Shown here: positions 55,368 to 63,044 of the stretch, in pieces
Layout of the letters: each line of letters starts with the position of its first letter
How positions within the stretch are numbered: position 1 is the first letter of the stretch
From: Ardenticatena maritima
Lineage (GTDB): Bacteria > Chloroflexota > Anaerolineae > Ardenticatenales > Ardenticatenaceae
Length of the DNA: 64,000 nucleotides
Reading direction: 5' to 3'
Assembly (NCBI RefSeq): GCF_001306175.1
Contig: NZ_LGKN01000009.1
Coordinates: 248,001-312,000, forward strand
The notes under the pieces: model-generated
Databases searched by the model: none
What the model saw: the letters and a program-made list of their open reading frames with translations, nothing else
Told to the model about the DNA's origin: nothing
Program-made: the position numbers and the translations under genes

Positions 55368-56734
55368 ACAGTTCCTCCTTTTTTGGTTGATGTGGTTGAA
55401 AACGTCTGTTGCATTGAGAGTGTTTTTGCGTACTGCAAACAGCCATCCAGCACCGTTGGGACCGCCTCTACGGTGCATGGCGTCAGTCCATACTCCGCCA
55501 GTGTCTGTTCGAGGCTCTGCCCGACCAGTGGGTGCAAGTCCAGCGCCTCACCACTCACAAACACCGGCAATGCCTCGCGCACGTCCAGACGCTGCACACC
55601 ACGCCAAAGTTGGCGGGCGATGTGCGCCCCCATGCGCTGCAACAGGGTTTGCGCTGTCGCATCGCCTTCTTCCGCCGCCGCCCGCACCATCGGCGCCAAA
55701 GCCGCCAATTCATCGGGCGTGTGGGATTGCGTGAGCCAATCAGCGAATGCGTGGCGGTCATCAATTCGCAGGGCGGCGCACAGGTGATTGGCAAGTGGGC
55801 TTGGCGTATCGGTGTACAAAGCATCGAGGGCGGCATCGCAGGCGTGGCGCACCAATGAGGGGAGCAGGTCAGGCCAATCAGCGGATGGGGGGAGAGACAG
55901 CGGGATGTCGTGTCCCGAAAGCCAGGCGTGCGCATCAAGTGCGAAGTCGGCCAGCGCGACAAGGGCATGGGGCGGCGCTCCGAGCGCTTGATGGCGGGCG
56001 GCGGGTCGTGTGAGCAGCGCGAGCCGCGGCGCTTGCCACCCGTAGCGGTCGCCCAACATGGTGAGCAGGAGATCGCTCGGCGGCTGTTCCAGCGCCAACA
56101 CCACGGCGCTCACCAATGAGGGATGAATGGGGCGGGGGCGGGCTTCCATGAGTGTGGCATCAATCGCATCGAACAGCCGCGACGCGACCAAGTCGCCCTG
56201 CGCCATCCAGAGAGATTGCGAGGAACGGTGTCGGCTCAAGACCGTGCCTTGTTCGTCCTCCAGGCGGCACGTATAGCCCAAACGGTGGGCGTCGAAGACC
56301 AGCCGCAAGGGCCCCAACGGAGCAGGCTCCAGGGCGTCATCGGGCAGCGGCGGCAACGGCACAGTCGCTTCAATGGCGCGGTCGGGGCGCAGGTGGCGGG
56401 CGTCGCGCAGGTAAATGTGGCGGATTTCATGCTGTTTGCGGGTTGTGTTCCACTGGATGAGAACGCGGATACACTTGGGAACAGCGCCCGGCACGTCCAT
56501 TTCATGCGTGCAAAGCAGCGCCGCATCGTGCCAGCCCATCTGGCGCAAGGCAAGCGCCGGGAATGTGGCGTTCAAATCGCGCGTGGTGCTCAAAATCACA
56601 CACGCCACATCTTCTTGCCGAATGCCATTTGCCAGAATCATTCGCTGCAACAACTCGCGTGTTGCTTCGAGAATGGCCTCTTTGGTATTGGCAGAAGCGG
56701 TTGTCGCGCCGCGCACCCCTCGACAGACTTTCAT
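55364..56734 (-). CDS. aroH: AroH-type chorismate mutase fused to a BadF/GlcNAc-kinase-like domain
   Basis: Residues 1-120 are AroH-type chorismate mutase: [57 protein letters not shown]. Residues 125-456 form a second domain that resembles the C-terminal half of BadF/N-acetylglucosamine-kinase proteins ([21 protein letters not shown], then PVFVSGEAL, and a final DGCLQYA). The clear ATPase phosphate loop of the family is not visible, so the domain may bind ligand without kinase action. AroH proteins are normally 120-130 residues. It is the first gene of the aro operon and lies directly behind the attenuator. The start has AGAGGAG upstream. Confidence 0.75.
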   Translation of the reverse strand: MKVCRGVRGATTASANTKEAILEATRELLQRMILANGIRQEDVACVILSTTRDLNATFPALALRQMGWHDAALLCTHEMDVPGAVPKCIRVLIQWNTTRKQHEIRHIYLRDARHLRPDRAIEATVPLPPLPDDALEPAPLGPLRLVFDAHRLGYTCRLEDEQGTVLSRHRSSQSLWMAQGDLVASRLFDAIDATLMEARPRPIHPSLVSAVVLALEQPPSDLLLTMLGDRYGWQAPRLALLTRPAARHQALGAPPHALVALADFALDAHAWLSGHDIPLSLPPSADWPDLLPSLVRHACDAALDALYTDTPSPLANHLCAALRIDDRHAFADWLTQSHTPDELAALAPMVRAAAEEGDATAQTLLQRMGAHIARQLWRGVQRLDVREALPVFVSGEALDLHPLVGQSLEQTLAEYGLTPCTVEAVPTVLDGCLQYAKTLSMQQTFSTTSTKKGGTV

Positions 56735-56763
56735 GGCTTTGCTCCTCTGGTGATTGGGCAAAC

Positions 56764-56794
56764 AAAAAAGCGTGGAGCCGGCTGCTCCACGCTT
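56764..56794 (-). terminator. Attenuator terminator upstream of aroH
   Basis: Minus strand AAGCGTGGAGC and GCTCCACGCTT make an 11-bp stem with a 5-base loop and end in six T residues. It lies 30 bases before the aroH start and 21 bases after the leader peptide stop, so transcripts must read through it to reach the operon. Confidence 0.9.
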
Positions 56795-56861
56795 GTGATC
56801 CCGATGTGAAGGGGTCAGGTCAGAGAATGCGGCGCGTCGCAGCCGGGCGCTTTCCAGCGCC
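56778..56861 (-). promoter_or_regulatory. Mutually exclusive hairpin segments of the aro attenuator
   Basis: Segment 1 GGCGCT (56861-56856) lies inside the Trp codons and pairs with segment 2 AGCGCC (56851-56846). Segment 2 continues into CCGGCTGC (56846-56839), which is complementary over 8 bases to GCAGCCGG (56785-56778) in the terminator arm and loop. So 1:2 leaves the terminator free, and 2:3 prevents it. The logic is that of a ribosome-paused attenuator. Confidence 0.72.
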
Positions 56862-56982
56862 AGCCAAAATAAAAGTAAAAGTACGCGCCGCCGAACACAC
56901 CATCATACCCAGCCATTGGGCTGTGCATCGTGCGAGATGTTTGGTTGGTGATGATGGCGTGGTTCCACATAAAGCCTGACAC
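56815..56982 (-). CDS. Aromatic leader peptide of the aro operon
   Basis: A short open frame runs from GTG at 56982 (55 residues) or ATG at 56970 (51 residues) to a stop at 56815. Codons 30-39 counted from the ATG (56883-56854) read [10 protein letters not shown]. The GTG has AAGGA 8 bases upstream; the ATG has only AGG. It sits between a good promoter and the attenuator terminator. This density of all three aromatic residues just before a hairpin switch is the hallmark of a leader peptide, whose translation reports charged tRNA-Tyr, tRNA-Phe and tRNA-Trp. The peptide itself probably has no other role. Confidence 0.82.
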   Translation of the reverse strand: MSGFMWNHAIITNQTSRTMHSPMAGYDGVFGGAYFYFYFGWRWKAPGCDAPHSLT

Positions 56983-57008
56983 TCACGTTTTCCTTCGCAG
57001 GTGTGCGT

Positions 57009-57037
57009 ACTATACCAAAGCCATGCAGCAAAGTCAA
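57009..57037 (-). promoter_or_regulatory. Promoter P2 of the aro leader and operon
   Basis: Minus strand TTGACT and TATAGT with a 17-base spacer. The transcription start should be near 57002, giving a leader of about 270 bases up to aroH. Confidence 0.8.
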
Positions 57038-57083
57038 TAGCGGAAAAAACGAATTCGCCCAAATGGGTAAGCGCCAGACACCC

Positions 57084-57109
57084 AAAAGCCCCCGCCGGAG
57101 CGAGGGCTT
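57084..57109 (-). terminator. Terminator T1 of the upstream leader unit
   Basis: Minus strand AAGCCCTCGC and GCGGGGGCTT form a stem with one U-G pair and a TCCG loop, followed by TTTT. It lies 28 bases after the 17-residue ORF stop and 47 bases before the P2 -35. Confidence 0.75.
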
Positions 57110-57118
57110 CGGTTGGGC

Positions 57119-57259
57119 GGCATCACCGTTGGCGGCCTAGCGGCTCACCTCCGGTGATGCCCACGTGCACCGACAAGAACTATAATCCATGGGCATCACC
57201 TCCTTTTCTAAAAGATAGCAAGCGGTACGAGATGAATCGGAATAATACGGAAGTGATGC
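57119..57259 (-). promoter_or_regulatory. Complementary segments around the 17-residue ORF
   Basis: Four segments share one sequence and its complement. GCATCACTTCC (57259-57249) pairs with GGAGGTGATGC (57203-57193), the Shine-Dalgarno sequence. GGTGATGCCCA (57200-57190) pairs over 11 bases with TGGGCATCACC (57163-57153) inside the ORF. That segment can pair instead with CGGTGATGCC (57128-57119). So the ribosome site can be hidden or exposed by alternative folds. Confidence 0.65.
57137..57190 (-). CDS. 17-residue leader-type peptide with optimal ribosome site
   Basis: The ORF encodes MDYSSCRCTWASPEVSR. Its ribosome site AAAAGGAGGTGAT matches the end of 16S rRNA over ten or more bases, 4 bases before the ATG. 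It lies between promoter P1 and terminator T1, so it looks like a translated leader rather than chance. It has two Cys, one Trp and one Tyr in 17 residues, so the sensed amino acid, if any, is less clear than for the aro leader. It could also be a small functional peptide. Confidence 0.6.
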   Translation of the reverse strand: MDYSSCRCTWASPEVSR

Positions 57260-57280
57260 GTACCGGTGCACGGTGCAGGC

Positions 57281-57310
57281 ATTATGGCACACATGCAGGG
57301 CAATTGTCAA
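57281..57310 (-). promoter_or_regulatory. Promoter P1 upstream of the 17-residue ORF
   Basis: Minus strand consensus TTGACA and CATAAT with an 18-base spacer; the transcription start should be near 57274. Confidence 0.75.
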
Positions 57311-57503
57311 CAAGGTGGGAAAAACGCTTGAAAAACCGATTTCGTGAATTTTTGAACAACGCCCACACATATTTGCCTTTTTTCTCTTTTGCCCTATCAT
57401 CTGATGAATTGCCGCTCAGAAAGCAGGCAAGAATCAATCAACAGCGTTTCATCGAGTCGAGTTGCACGTGCCCTTGGCTCTGTGAAGCCCAAAGGAGCAT
57501 TGT

Positions 57504-58670
57504 GTGACTTTTCAGCAGTTTTCGTTCGATTCCCGTATTCAGCGTGGTATTTCCGCCGCAGGGTTTCATACCCCAACCCCCATTCAAGCCGAAGCCATCC
57601 CGCACATTCTGAAACAGCGTGATGTGCTTGGACTGGCGCAAACAGGCACCGGCAAAACCGCCGCGTTTGTGCTGCCCATTTTGCAGCGCCTGCACGCCAC
57701 CGCCAACCGCCGTCCGCGCGCCTTGGTGCTTGCCCCCACCCGCGAACTCGCCGAGCAAATTGAAGGTGTTTTCCGCACGTTGGGGCGCTATACCAAGGTG
57801 CGCAGCCTGAGCATTTATGGCGGTGTCAGCAAACGCCGTCAGGCGGCTATTTTGCGCCGTGGAGTGGATGTGATTGTGGCATGCCCCGGTCGCTTGCTCG
57901 ATCATATGCGCGATGGCGCGATTGACTTCCGCCAGATTGAGACGCTCGTGCTGGACGAAGCCGACCGCATGTGCGATATGGGCTTCCTGCCCGATATTCA
58001 CGCCATCATCAAGCAATTGCCTGCACAGCGCCAAACGTTGCTCTTTTCGGCAACGATGCCGCGCGATATTCGCATGCTGGTCAAAACATTCATGCAGAAC
58101 CCTGTGACCGTGCAGGTGGGGGAAACAGCCCCCGTCGCCTCGGTTTCACACGCCCTGTACACCGTCCACCCGCGCGCCAAAGCCGATTTGCTCTTGGCGT
58201 GGTTGCAGCGCACCACTCGCGGTCGCGTGCTCGTGTTCACCCGCACCAAGCGGGGCGCGCGCGACCTGACGCACACGCTACGCCGCCAGGGGCACGCCGC
58301 CGCTGCGCTGGAAGGTGATATGTCGCAACGTCAGCGCCAACGCGCGATTGACGGGTTCCGCCGTGGGCACCACGATATTCTCGTCGCGACGGATGTCGCC
58401 GCGCGGGGTATTGACGTCCCCGGTATCACGCACGTCATCAACTTCGATGTCCCCGACACAGTGGACGCCTACACCCACCGCATTGGGCGCACCGGACGCG
58501 CCGACCAAACAGGCGAAGCCATCTCGTTTGTGTCGCGCCATGACCGTTCGCTGGTGCACAGCCTTGAAAAAACGTTGGGCGAGCGCATTGAACGCCGCTG
58601 GATGGAAGGGGCGCAGTTCGACAGCCCGCCAGCCTCACGCCCGCGCGGCAAGCGCCGCCGCACCGCCTAA
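57504..58670 (+). CDS. DEAD-box RNA helicase (RhlE-like)
   Basis: A 388-residue ATP-dependent RNA helicase. Motifs run in order: Q-motif FHTPTPIQAEA, I AQTGTGKT, Ia PTRELAEQ, II DEAD, III SAT, IV VLVFTRTKRGA, V ATDVAARGIDVPG and VI HRIGRTGRA. The C-terminus is short and ends with a basic tail (RPRGKRRRTA). The start codon is GTG at 57504, supported by AAAGGAG 6 bases upstream. It is transcribed away from the aro leader and closed by a strong terminator. It probably unwinds rRNA or mRNA; the exact target is unknown. Confidence 0.93.
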   Translation: MTFQQFSFDSRIQRGISAAGFHTPTPIQAEAIPHILKQRDVLGLAQTGTGKTAAFVLPILQRLHATANRRPRALVLAPTRELAEQIEGVFRTLGRYTKVRSLSIYGGVSKRRQAAILRRGVDVIVACPGRLLDHMRDGAIDFRQIETLVLDEADRMCDMGFLPDIHAIIKQLPAQRQTLLFSATMPRDIRMLVKTFMQNPVTVQVGETAPVASVSHALYTVHPRAKADLLLAWLQRTTRGRVLVFTRTKRGARDLTHTLRRQGHAAAALEGDMSQRQRQRAIDGFRRGHHDILVATDVAARGIDVPGITHVINFDVPDTVDAYTHRIGRTGRADQTGEAISFVSRHDRSLVHSLEKTLGERIERRWMEGAQFDSPPASRPRGKRRRTA

Positions 58671-58685
58671 CCCTGTCTGCACAAC

Positions 58686-58715
58686 AAAACGCCCGACTAC
58701 GGTCGGGCGTTTTTT
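58686..58715 (+). terminator. Rho-independent terminator after the helicase gene
   Basis: AAAACGCCCGAC and GTCGGGCGTTTT form a stem closed by a stable UACG tetraloop and followed by six T residues. Confidence 0.92.
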
Positions 58716-58741
58716 GCTGTTTTCTGCATGCGCATTTTGGC

Positions 58742-58747
58742 TATAAT
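58742..58747 (+). promoter_or_regulatory. Candidate -10 element for the AIR-synthase-like operon
   Basis: A consensus TATAAT lies 28 bases before the ATG. No good -35 is seen 16-18 bases upstream. Confidence 0.4.
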
Positions 58748-58775
58748 GCCCCCACACCAATGATGCGAGGTGAGC

Positions 58776-59786
58776 ATGACATTCCCAACCGGCAAACTAC
58801 CACCCGAAGTGCTCTCCCGTCTGTTACAGCACCGCGCCGCCGCCGACCCCAACGTGCTGATTGGGCCCGGTATTGGGCTGGATGCGGCGGCTATCGCCGT
58901 GGATGATGCCGTCATTGTCGCTAAAAGCGACCCCATCACGTTCGCCACGGAAGAAATTGGCTTTTACGCGGTCAATGTCAACGCCAATGATGTCGCGTGC
59001 ATGGGCGCAGAGCCGCGATGGTTTCTGGCGACGCTCTTGCTTCCCGAAGCGCAAACAGACGAAGCCTTGGTGGAACGCATTTTCATGCAGTTGCACCACG
59101 CCTGTGATGCCCTTGGCATTACACTCATCGGCGGGCACACCGAAATCACCTATGGGCTTGACCGCCCCATCATCGCCGGGCACATGCTGGGGCTGACCAG
59201 ACGCGAGCGCCTGGTTGACGCGCGCCACGCTCAACCCGGCGACGCAGTGTTGCTTGTGCGTGGGTTTCCCATCGAAGGCGCCGCCATCATCGCCCACGAA
59301 AAAGCCGAGGCATTGCGCGCACTCGGCTTTGACGAAACCACCATCGCCGCCGCACGCAACTTCCTGCACGATCCGGGCATCAGCGTGGTGGCTGCGGCAC
59401 GCCTCGCACTGGACACAGCGCCGGTCCATGCGCTACACGACCCCACCGAGGGGGGTGTGGCCACCGGATTGTGGGAACTTGCCGAAGCCGCGCGTGCGGG
59501 CATTCTCGTTCAGGAGGAGGCTTTGCAACCGCTGCCACTCGCCGCCGCATTGTGCGCCGCCTTCGGGCTTGACCCGCTAGGCACGATTGCCAGCGGCGCC
59601 CTTCTGCTTGTTGCGCCCCCTGACGCCGTAGAAACACACCTGGCGGCGTTTGCCGCTGCCAACATTCCGGCTGCGGTGGTCGGCGAACTGCGCCCGATTG
59701 AAGAAGGGCGTTGGCTGGTCAAAAACGGCGAACGGCGTCCCCTGCCTCGGTTCGACGCCGACGAAATCACACGTTTGTTTACGTGA
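58776..59786 (+). CDS. AIR-synthase-related protein (HypE/ThiL/PurM superfamily)
   Basis: A 336-residue protein of the PurM-like fold with the N-terminal LIGPGIGLDAAAI, VNVNANDVACMGAEP and GGHTEITYG, and HDPTEGGVATGLWE in the C-terminal half. These motifs place it close to HypE, but it lacks the C-terminal Pro-Arg-Ile-Cys that HypE needs for cyanide transfer. No other hyp genes are nearby, so it is called only by fold. It may phosphorylate or activate an unknown substrate. The ATG has GAGG at a suitable distance; a GTG two codons upstream is possible. Confidence 0.78.
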   Translation: MTFPTGKLPPEVLSRLLQHRAAADPNVLIGPGIGLDAAAIAVDDAVIVAKSDPITFATEEIGFYAVNVNANDVACMGAEPRWFLATLLLPEAQTDEALVERIFMQLHHACDALGITLIGGHTEITYGLDRPIIAGHMLGLTRRERLVDARHAQPGDAVLLVRGFPIEGAAIIAHEKAEALRALGFDETTIAAARNFLHDPGISVVAAARLALDTAPVHALHDPTEGGVATGLWELAEAARAGILVQEEALQPLPLAAALCAAFGLDPLGTIASGALLLVAPPDAVETHLAAFAAANIPAAVVGELRPIEEGRWLVKNGERRPLPRFDADEITRLFT

Positions 59787-59793
59787 GGCGCCT

Positions 59794-60150
59794 ATGGATT
59801 TCAGCACAGCCTTTACCGTTTTGGTGCTCGTTTTCATGCTTGTTGGTGGCACGTTTCTCATCATCATGTGGGCGCGCGAGGAAAGCGAAAAGAGCGCCAC
59901 GCCCCCGTTCTTTGAACGCGCGCAACCGGGCGCGTATCGCGTGGTACTCGAATCACCAGGGCGGCGCAAATCCGCCGTCATGCGGCTGGTACGCCAGGCG
60001 CGCCCCAACGTCTCACTCAAAGAGGCGTTGACCGCTGTCGAACACCCGCCGGCGGTGATTGCTGAAAACATCAGCAAACCGGACGCCGAGGCGCTGGTGG
60101 CTTTGTTGGCTGAAAAAGGCGCGCAAGCGCGCATCGAGATGAGGGAATGA
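59794..60150 (+). CDS. Membrane-anchored protein with an L7/L12 C-terminal-like domain
   Basis: A 118-residue protein. One N-terminal hydrophobic helix ([19 protein letters not shown], residues 7-25) is followed by a polar linker. Residues 47-118 match the pattern of the ribosomal L7/L12 C-terminal domain: [22 protein letters not shown], then [23 protein letters not shown] split over the hairpin, then [16 protein letters not shown]. It is not part of the ribosomal stalk gene set. It may bind translation factors or just share the fold. It lies 7 bases after the preceding gene and 10 before the next. Confidence 0.72.
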   Translation: MDFSTAFTVLVLVFMLVGGTFLIIMWAREESEKSATPPFFERAQPGAYRVVLESPGRRKSAVMRLVRQARPNVSLKEALTAVEHPPAVIAENISKPDAEALVALLAEKGAQARIEMRE

Positions 60151-60160
60151 AGGAGGGCGT

Positions 60161-60751
60161 ATGTTCGAGCGATTCAAGAAACTGCCCGACGATTGGCGCG
60201 AGCGGCTGCCCCCTGGACAACATCTCACGCAAAAATGGCCAGTACTCCATTACGGCGCCATCCCCCACATTGACCTGGAGACGTGGCGTTTACGGCTGTT
60301 TGGTGAAGTGGAAGAAGAGGTTGAACTCACATGGGATGAGTTCATGGCGCTTCCCCAAACCACGCGCACCAACGACATTCATTGCGTGACGGGGTGGAGC
60401 CGCTTGGACAACACCTGGACGGGGGTCGCCATTCCCGATTTGATGAGACTGGTGCGTTTGAAGCCCACCGCTACGCATGTGATGGTGCATGCTTATGGCG
60501 GCTATACCACCAACATGCCGCTGGATGAATTCCTGCGCGAAGATGTTCTGCTGGCGCACAGCCACGATGGGCAACCATTGACGCCGGAACACGGCTGGCC
60601 GCTCCGACTGGTTGTGCCCCATCTCTACTTCTGGAAAAGCGCTAAATGGGTGCGGGGCATCGAATTTATGGCCGGCGACCGTCCCGGGTTCTGGGAGCGC
60701 TATGGGTATCACAACCACGGCGACCCGTGGAAAGAAGAGCGCTTTGGCTGA
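60161..60751 (+). CDS. Sulfite-oxidase-like molybdopterin protein
   Basis: A 196-residue protein of the oxidoreductase molybdopterin-binding family (YuiH/YedY-like). Cys75 in DIHCVTGWS is the likely Mo ligand, and the flanking [18 protein letters not shown] and [22 protein letters not shown] (split around the loop) are typical. No Tat or Sec signal is seen, so it appears cytoplasmic, unlike YedY. No haem domain is attached. The substrate is unknown. GGAGGG precedes the ATG and a terminator follows. Confidence 0.85.
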   Translation: MFERFKKLPDDWRERLPPGQHLTQKWPVLHYGAIPHIDLETWRLRLFGEVEEEVELTWDEFMALPQTTRTNDIHCVTGWSRLDNTWTGVAIPDLMRLVRLKPTATHVMVHAYGGYTTNMPLDEFLREDVLLAHSHDGQPLTPEHGWPLRLVVPHLYFWKSAKWVRGIEFMAGDRPGFWERYGYHNHGDPWKEERFG

Positions 60752-60756
60752 CAACG

Positions 60757-60785
60757 AGAGGCGCGGGTATCTTCCGCGCCTCTTT
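60757..60785. terminator. Terminator between the sulfite-oxidase-like gene and rlmB
   Basis: AGAGGCGCGG and CCGCGCCTCT form a perfect 10-bp stem around a 7-base loop, followed by TT and then ATG. It lies between two converging genes and may act on both, weakly, because the T-run is short. Confidence 0.65.
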
Positions 60786-60788
60786 ATG

Positions 60789-61529
60789 TTATGTTGCCGC
60801 CAGCCGCTGGCGCACCACCTCGTAGATGACAATCCCCGCCGCCACACTCGCATTGAGCGATTGAATACGCCCCCGCATGGGAATACGCACCAGAAAATCG
60901 CACGCCTCGCGCACACGGCGGCTCAGCCCACGCCCTTCTGCGCCAATCACCACCCCAAGCGGTCCCGTCAAGACCGCTTCGGTGTGCGTTTGCGGCGCGT
61001 CCATATCAAGCCCAACCCACCAGAGCCCTGCTTCTTTGAGCGCTTGCATCGCATCGTACAGGTTCCCCACACGAGCGATAGGCAAGTACTGGACTGCGCC
61101 AGCTGACGTTTTGTACACCGTGGACGTGATACCGGCGGCGCGCCGTTCGGGCAGCAGAATGCCGTGAACGCCGGCGGCTTCGGCTGTGCGAATGATGGCG
61201 CCGACGTTGTGCACATCTTCCAAATGGTCGAGCAGCACGACAAACGGCGGCTCATGGCGTTCAGCGGCGCGCGCCAGAATGTCTTCCACCGTGGCGTAGC
61301 GAAACGGCGCTACACGCGCCACCACGCCCTGATGGTTCCCCTGCGCGAGTTTATCAAGCCGCTGACGCGGCACGAAACGCACGGGAATACCGCGCTGTTC
61401 AGCCAGCGCAAGCAGGTCGCGCAAGTGGGTGCGTGTTTTAGGCGTGTCGAGCACCCACAACGTCTCTACTTCCGCCTCACTGCGCAACAATTCGCGCACA
61501 GGGTGGCGACCATAGACAATGTCGCTCAT
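60789..61529 (-). CDS. rlmB: 23S rRNA (guanosine-2'-O-)-methyltransferase RlmB/TrmH family
   Basis: A 246-residue SPOUT methyltransferase with an N-terminal L30e-like RNA-binding part (YGRHPVRELLRSE) and the catalytic knot: LDHLEDVHNVGAIIRTAEAAG, VIGAEGRGLSR and IPMRGRIQSLNASVAAGI (given in parts). The SAM-binding knot is complete. RlmB modifies G2251 in E. coli 23S rRNA; other TrmH-family targets are possible. It ends 38 bases after the opposing sulfite-oxidase-like gene. Confidence 0.9.
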   Translation of the reverse strand: MSDIVYGRHPVRELLRSEAEVETLWVLDTPKTRTHLRDLLALAEQRGIPVRFVPRQRLDKLAQGNHQGVVARVAPFRYATVEDILARAAERHEPPFVVLLDHLEDVHNVGAIIRTAEAAGVHGILLPERRAAGITSTVYKTSAGAVQYLPIARVGNLYDAMQALKEAGLWWVGLDMDAPQTHTEAVLTGPLGVVIGAEGRGLSRRVREACDFLVRIPMRGRIQSLNASVAAGIVIYEVVRQRLAAT

Positions 61530-61570
61530 GATAGTGACTCCTGTTTACAAAAGATGACGCTGACGTAAAG

Positions 61571-61594
61571 AAAGCCCCCATGTTGGGGGCTTTT
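61571..61594. terminator. Terminator downstream of cysS
   Basis: AAAGCCCCC and GGGGGCTTT around a 5-base loop, with TTTT on the + side and TTTCTTT on the - side. It lies 20 bases beyond the cysS stop. Confidence 0.8.
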
Positions 61595-61613
61595 CAATGG
61601 CTTGCACACCCTT

Positions 61614-63041
61614 TTACGACTTGGCGCGCCACTTCGTCCCTTCGGGCGTATCTTCCAGCGCAATGCCTTGCTCCGCCAAGCGGTCGCGAATCAGGTCGGC
61701 GAGCGCCCATTCGCGCTTCTTGCGCAATTCACTGCGCACCTCAATCAGCAGTTCCACCAGCGGCGCAACGTCAGTTGCCGCCGCACCGCCACGCCGCGTT
61801 TCCTCCGTCAGGCGGAAGCCCAGCACTTCCAGCAATTCGCGCAATGTCGCCTGGGCTTCGGTAAAGCCGGGGCCAATCTCGCGGGCGTCGCGGGCGGCGT
61901 TGATGGCGCGCGCAAGGTCGAACAGCGCCCCCAGCGCCTGCGCCGTGTTGAAGTCATCGCTCATTGCGGCGTCAAACGCGGCATGGGTTTCGCGGGCTTT
62001 CGCCGCCAGGGCGGCATCGTTCGCGCCCGGCAACGTGTTGGCGGGCGGGTGTTCCAACGCGGCGTAGAAGCGTTCCAGCCCACGCTGTGCCGCGGCAAAA
62101 CTTTCATCGGTATAGGTCACAGGGCGGCGGTAGTGGCTGGACAACACAAACAGGCGGAACGCATTCGGGTCATAGCGCTCCAAAATTTCATTCAAGGTAA
62201 TCAGGTTGCCCAGGCTCTTGCTCATCTTCTCGCCGCCCAACTGCAACAAGCCGTTGTGCAACCAATACTTCACGAAGGGCGTTTTCCCCGTGTAGCATTC
62301 ACTTTGCGCGATTTCGTTTTCATGGTGGGGGAAAATAAGGTCTGCCCCGCCACCGTGAATATCAATTTGCTCACCCAGGTAGTGCAGGCTCATCGCCGAG
62401 CATTCAATGTGCCATCCGGGACGCCCCGGTCCCCACGGGCTTTCCCAAGACGGCTCGCCCGGCTTAGCGGCTTTCCACAAGGCAAAGTCGAGCGGGTTTT
62501 CCTTGCGTTCGTCCACTTCCACACGTGCGCCCGCCTTCAAATCTTCCAGGCGGCGACCGCTCAACTTGCCGTAATCGTCATCTTTGGCGACACGGAAATA
62601 GACATCGCCATCCACGACGTAGGCGTAACCTTTCTCGATCAGCCCTTCGATGAGTTCGATAATCTCGGCAATCTCGCGGCTGGCGTAGGGATAGACATGC
62701 GCCCGCTTTACATTGAGCGCATCCATTTGTTGCAGGAATTCCTCAATGTAGCGGTTGGTCAGTTCCTGCCATGAAATGCCGAGTTCGGCGGAGCGCTTGA
62801 TGATTTTATCTTCCACATCGGTGAAGTTCTGCACGTGGCGCACACGATAACCGCGATATTCCAGGTAGCGGCGAATCATGTCGAAGACGATATAACTCAT
62901 GCCATGCCCGATATGCGCGCTATCATACACCGTGGGACCACAGACATACATGCGCACATAGGGCGGTTCAAAAGGCTCAAAAGGTTCTTTTTCACGAGTA
63001 AGGGTGTTATACACAACGAGTTGCGGTTTGGATTCAGTCAT
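61614..63041 (-). CDS. cysS: Cysteinyl-tRNA synthetase
   Basis: The full-length 475-residue CysRS. It has the zinc and Cys site [37 protein letters not shown] and KMSKS ([10 protein letters not shown]), the DALR domain and a complete C-terminal anticodon region ([18 protein letters not shown]). It is the probable housekeeping enzyme, unlike the shorter MshC-like copy at 49889. It starts 3 bases after the cytidylate-kinase-like gene, in one transcript. Confidence 0.94.
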   Translation of the reverse strand: MTESKPQLVVYNTLTREKEPFEPFEPPYVRMYVCGPTVYDSAHIGHGMSYIVFDMIRRYLEYRGYRVRHVQNFTDVEDKIIKRSAELGISWQELTNRYIEEFLQQMDALNVKRAHVYPYASREIAEIIELIEGLIEKGYAYVVDGDVYFRVAKDDDYGKLSGRRLEDLKAGARVEVDERKENPLDFALWKAAKPGEPSWESPWGPGRPGWHIECSAMSLHYLGEQIDIHGGGADLIFPHHENEIAQSECYTGKTPFVKYWLHNGLLQLGGEKMSKSLGNLITLNEILERYDPNAFRLFVLSSHYRRPVTYTDESFAAAQRGLERFYAALEHPPANTLPGANDAALAAKARETHAAFDAAMSDDFNTAQALGALFDLARAINAARDAREIGPGFTEAQATLRELLEVLGFRLTEETRRGGAAATDVAPLVELLIEVRSELRKKREWALADLIRDRLAEQGIALEDTPEGTKWRAKS

Positions 63042-63044
63042 GGG

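Noticed and set aside
56903-56986. A 27-codon frame starting at GTG 56986 and containing three adjacent His
   Set aside because: The ribosome site could serve it, but it ends before the hairpin switch, and the His residues do not match the operon's pathway. It might be translated but seems less likely to be the sensing ORF.
56820-57062. An 80-codon open frame in the aro leader, in a different frame from the aromatic peptide
   Set aside because: It starts upstream of the P2 transcription start and lacks a ribosome site. Its end overlaps the aromatic run in another frame and has no meaningful residues. The Tyr/Phe/Trp frame has a good ribosome site and fits the hairpins.
56735-57310. A T-box riboswitch ahead of the aro operon
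   Set aside because: I found no T-box consensus (the AGGGTGG/ACCGCG type) in the leader. The translated aromatic run explains the structure better.
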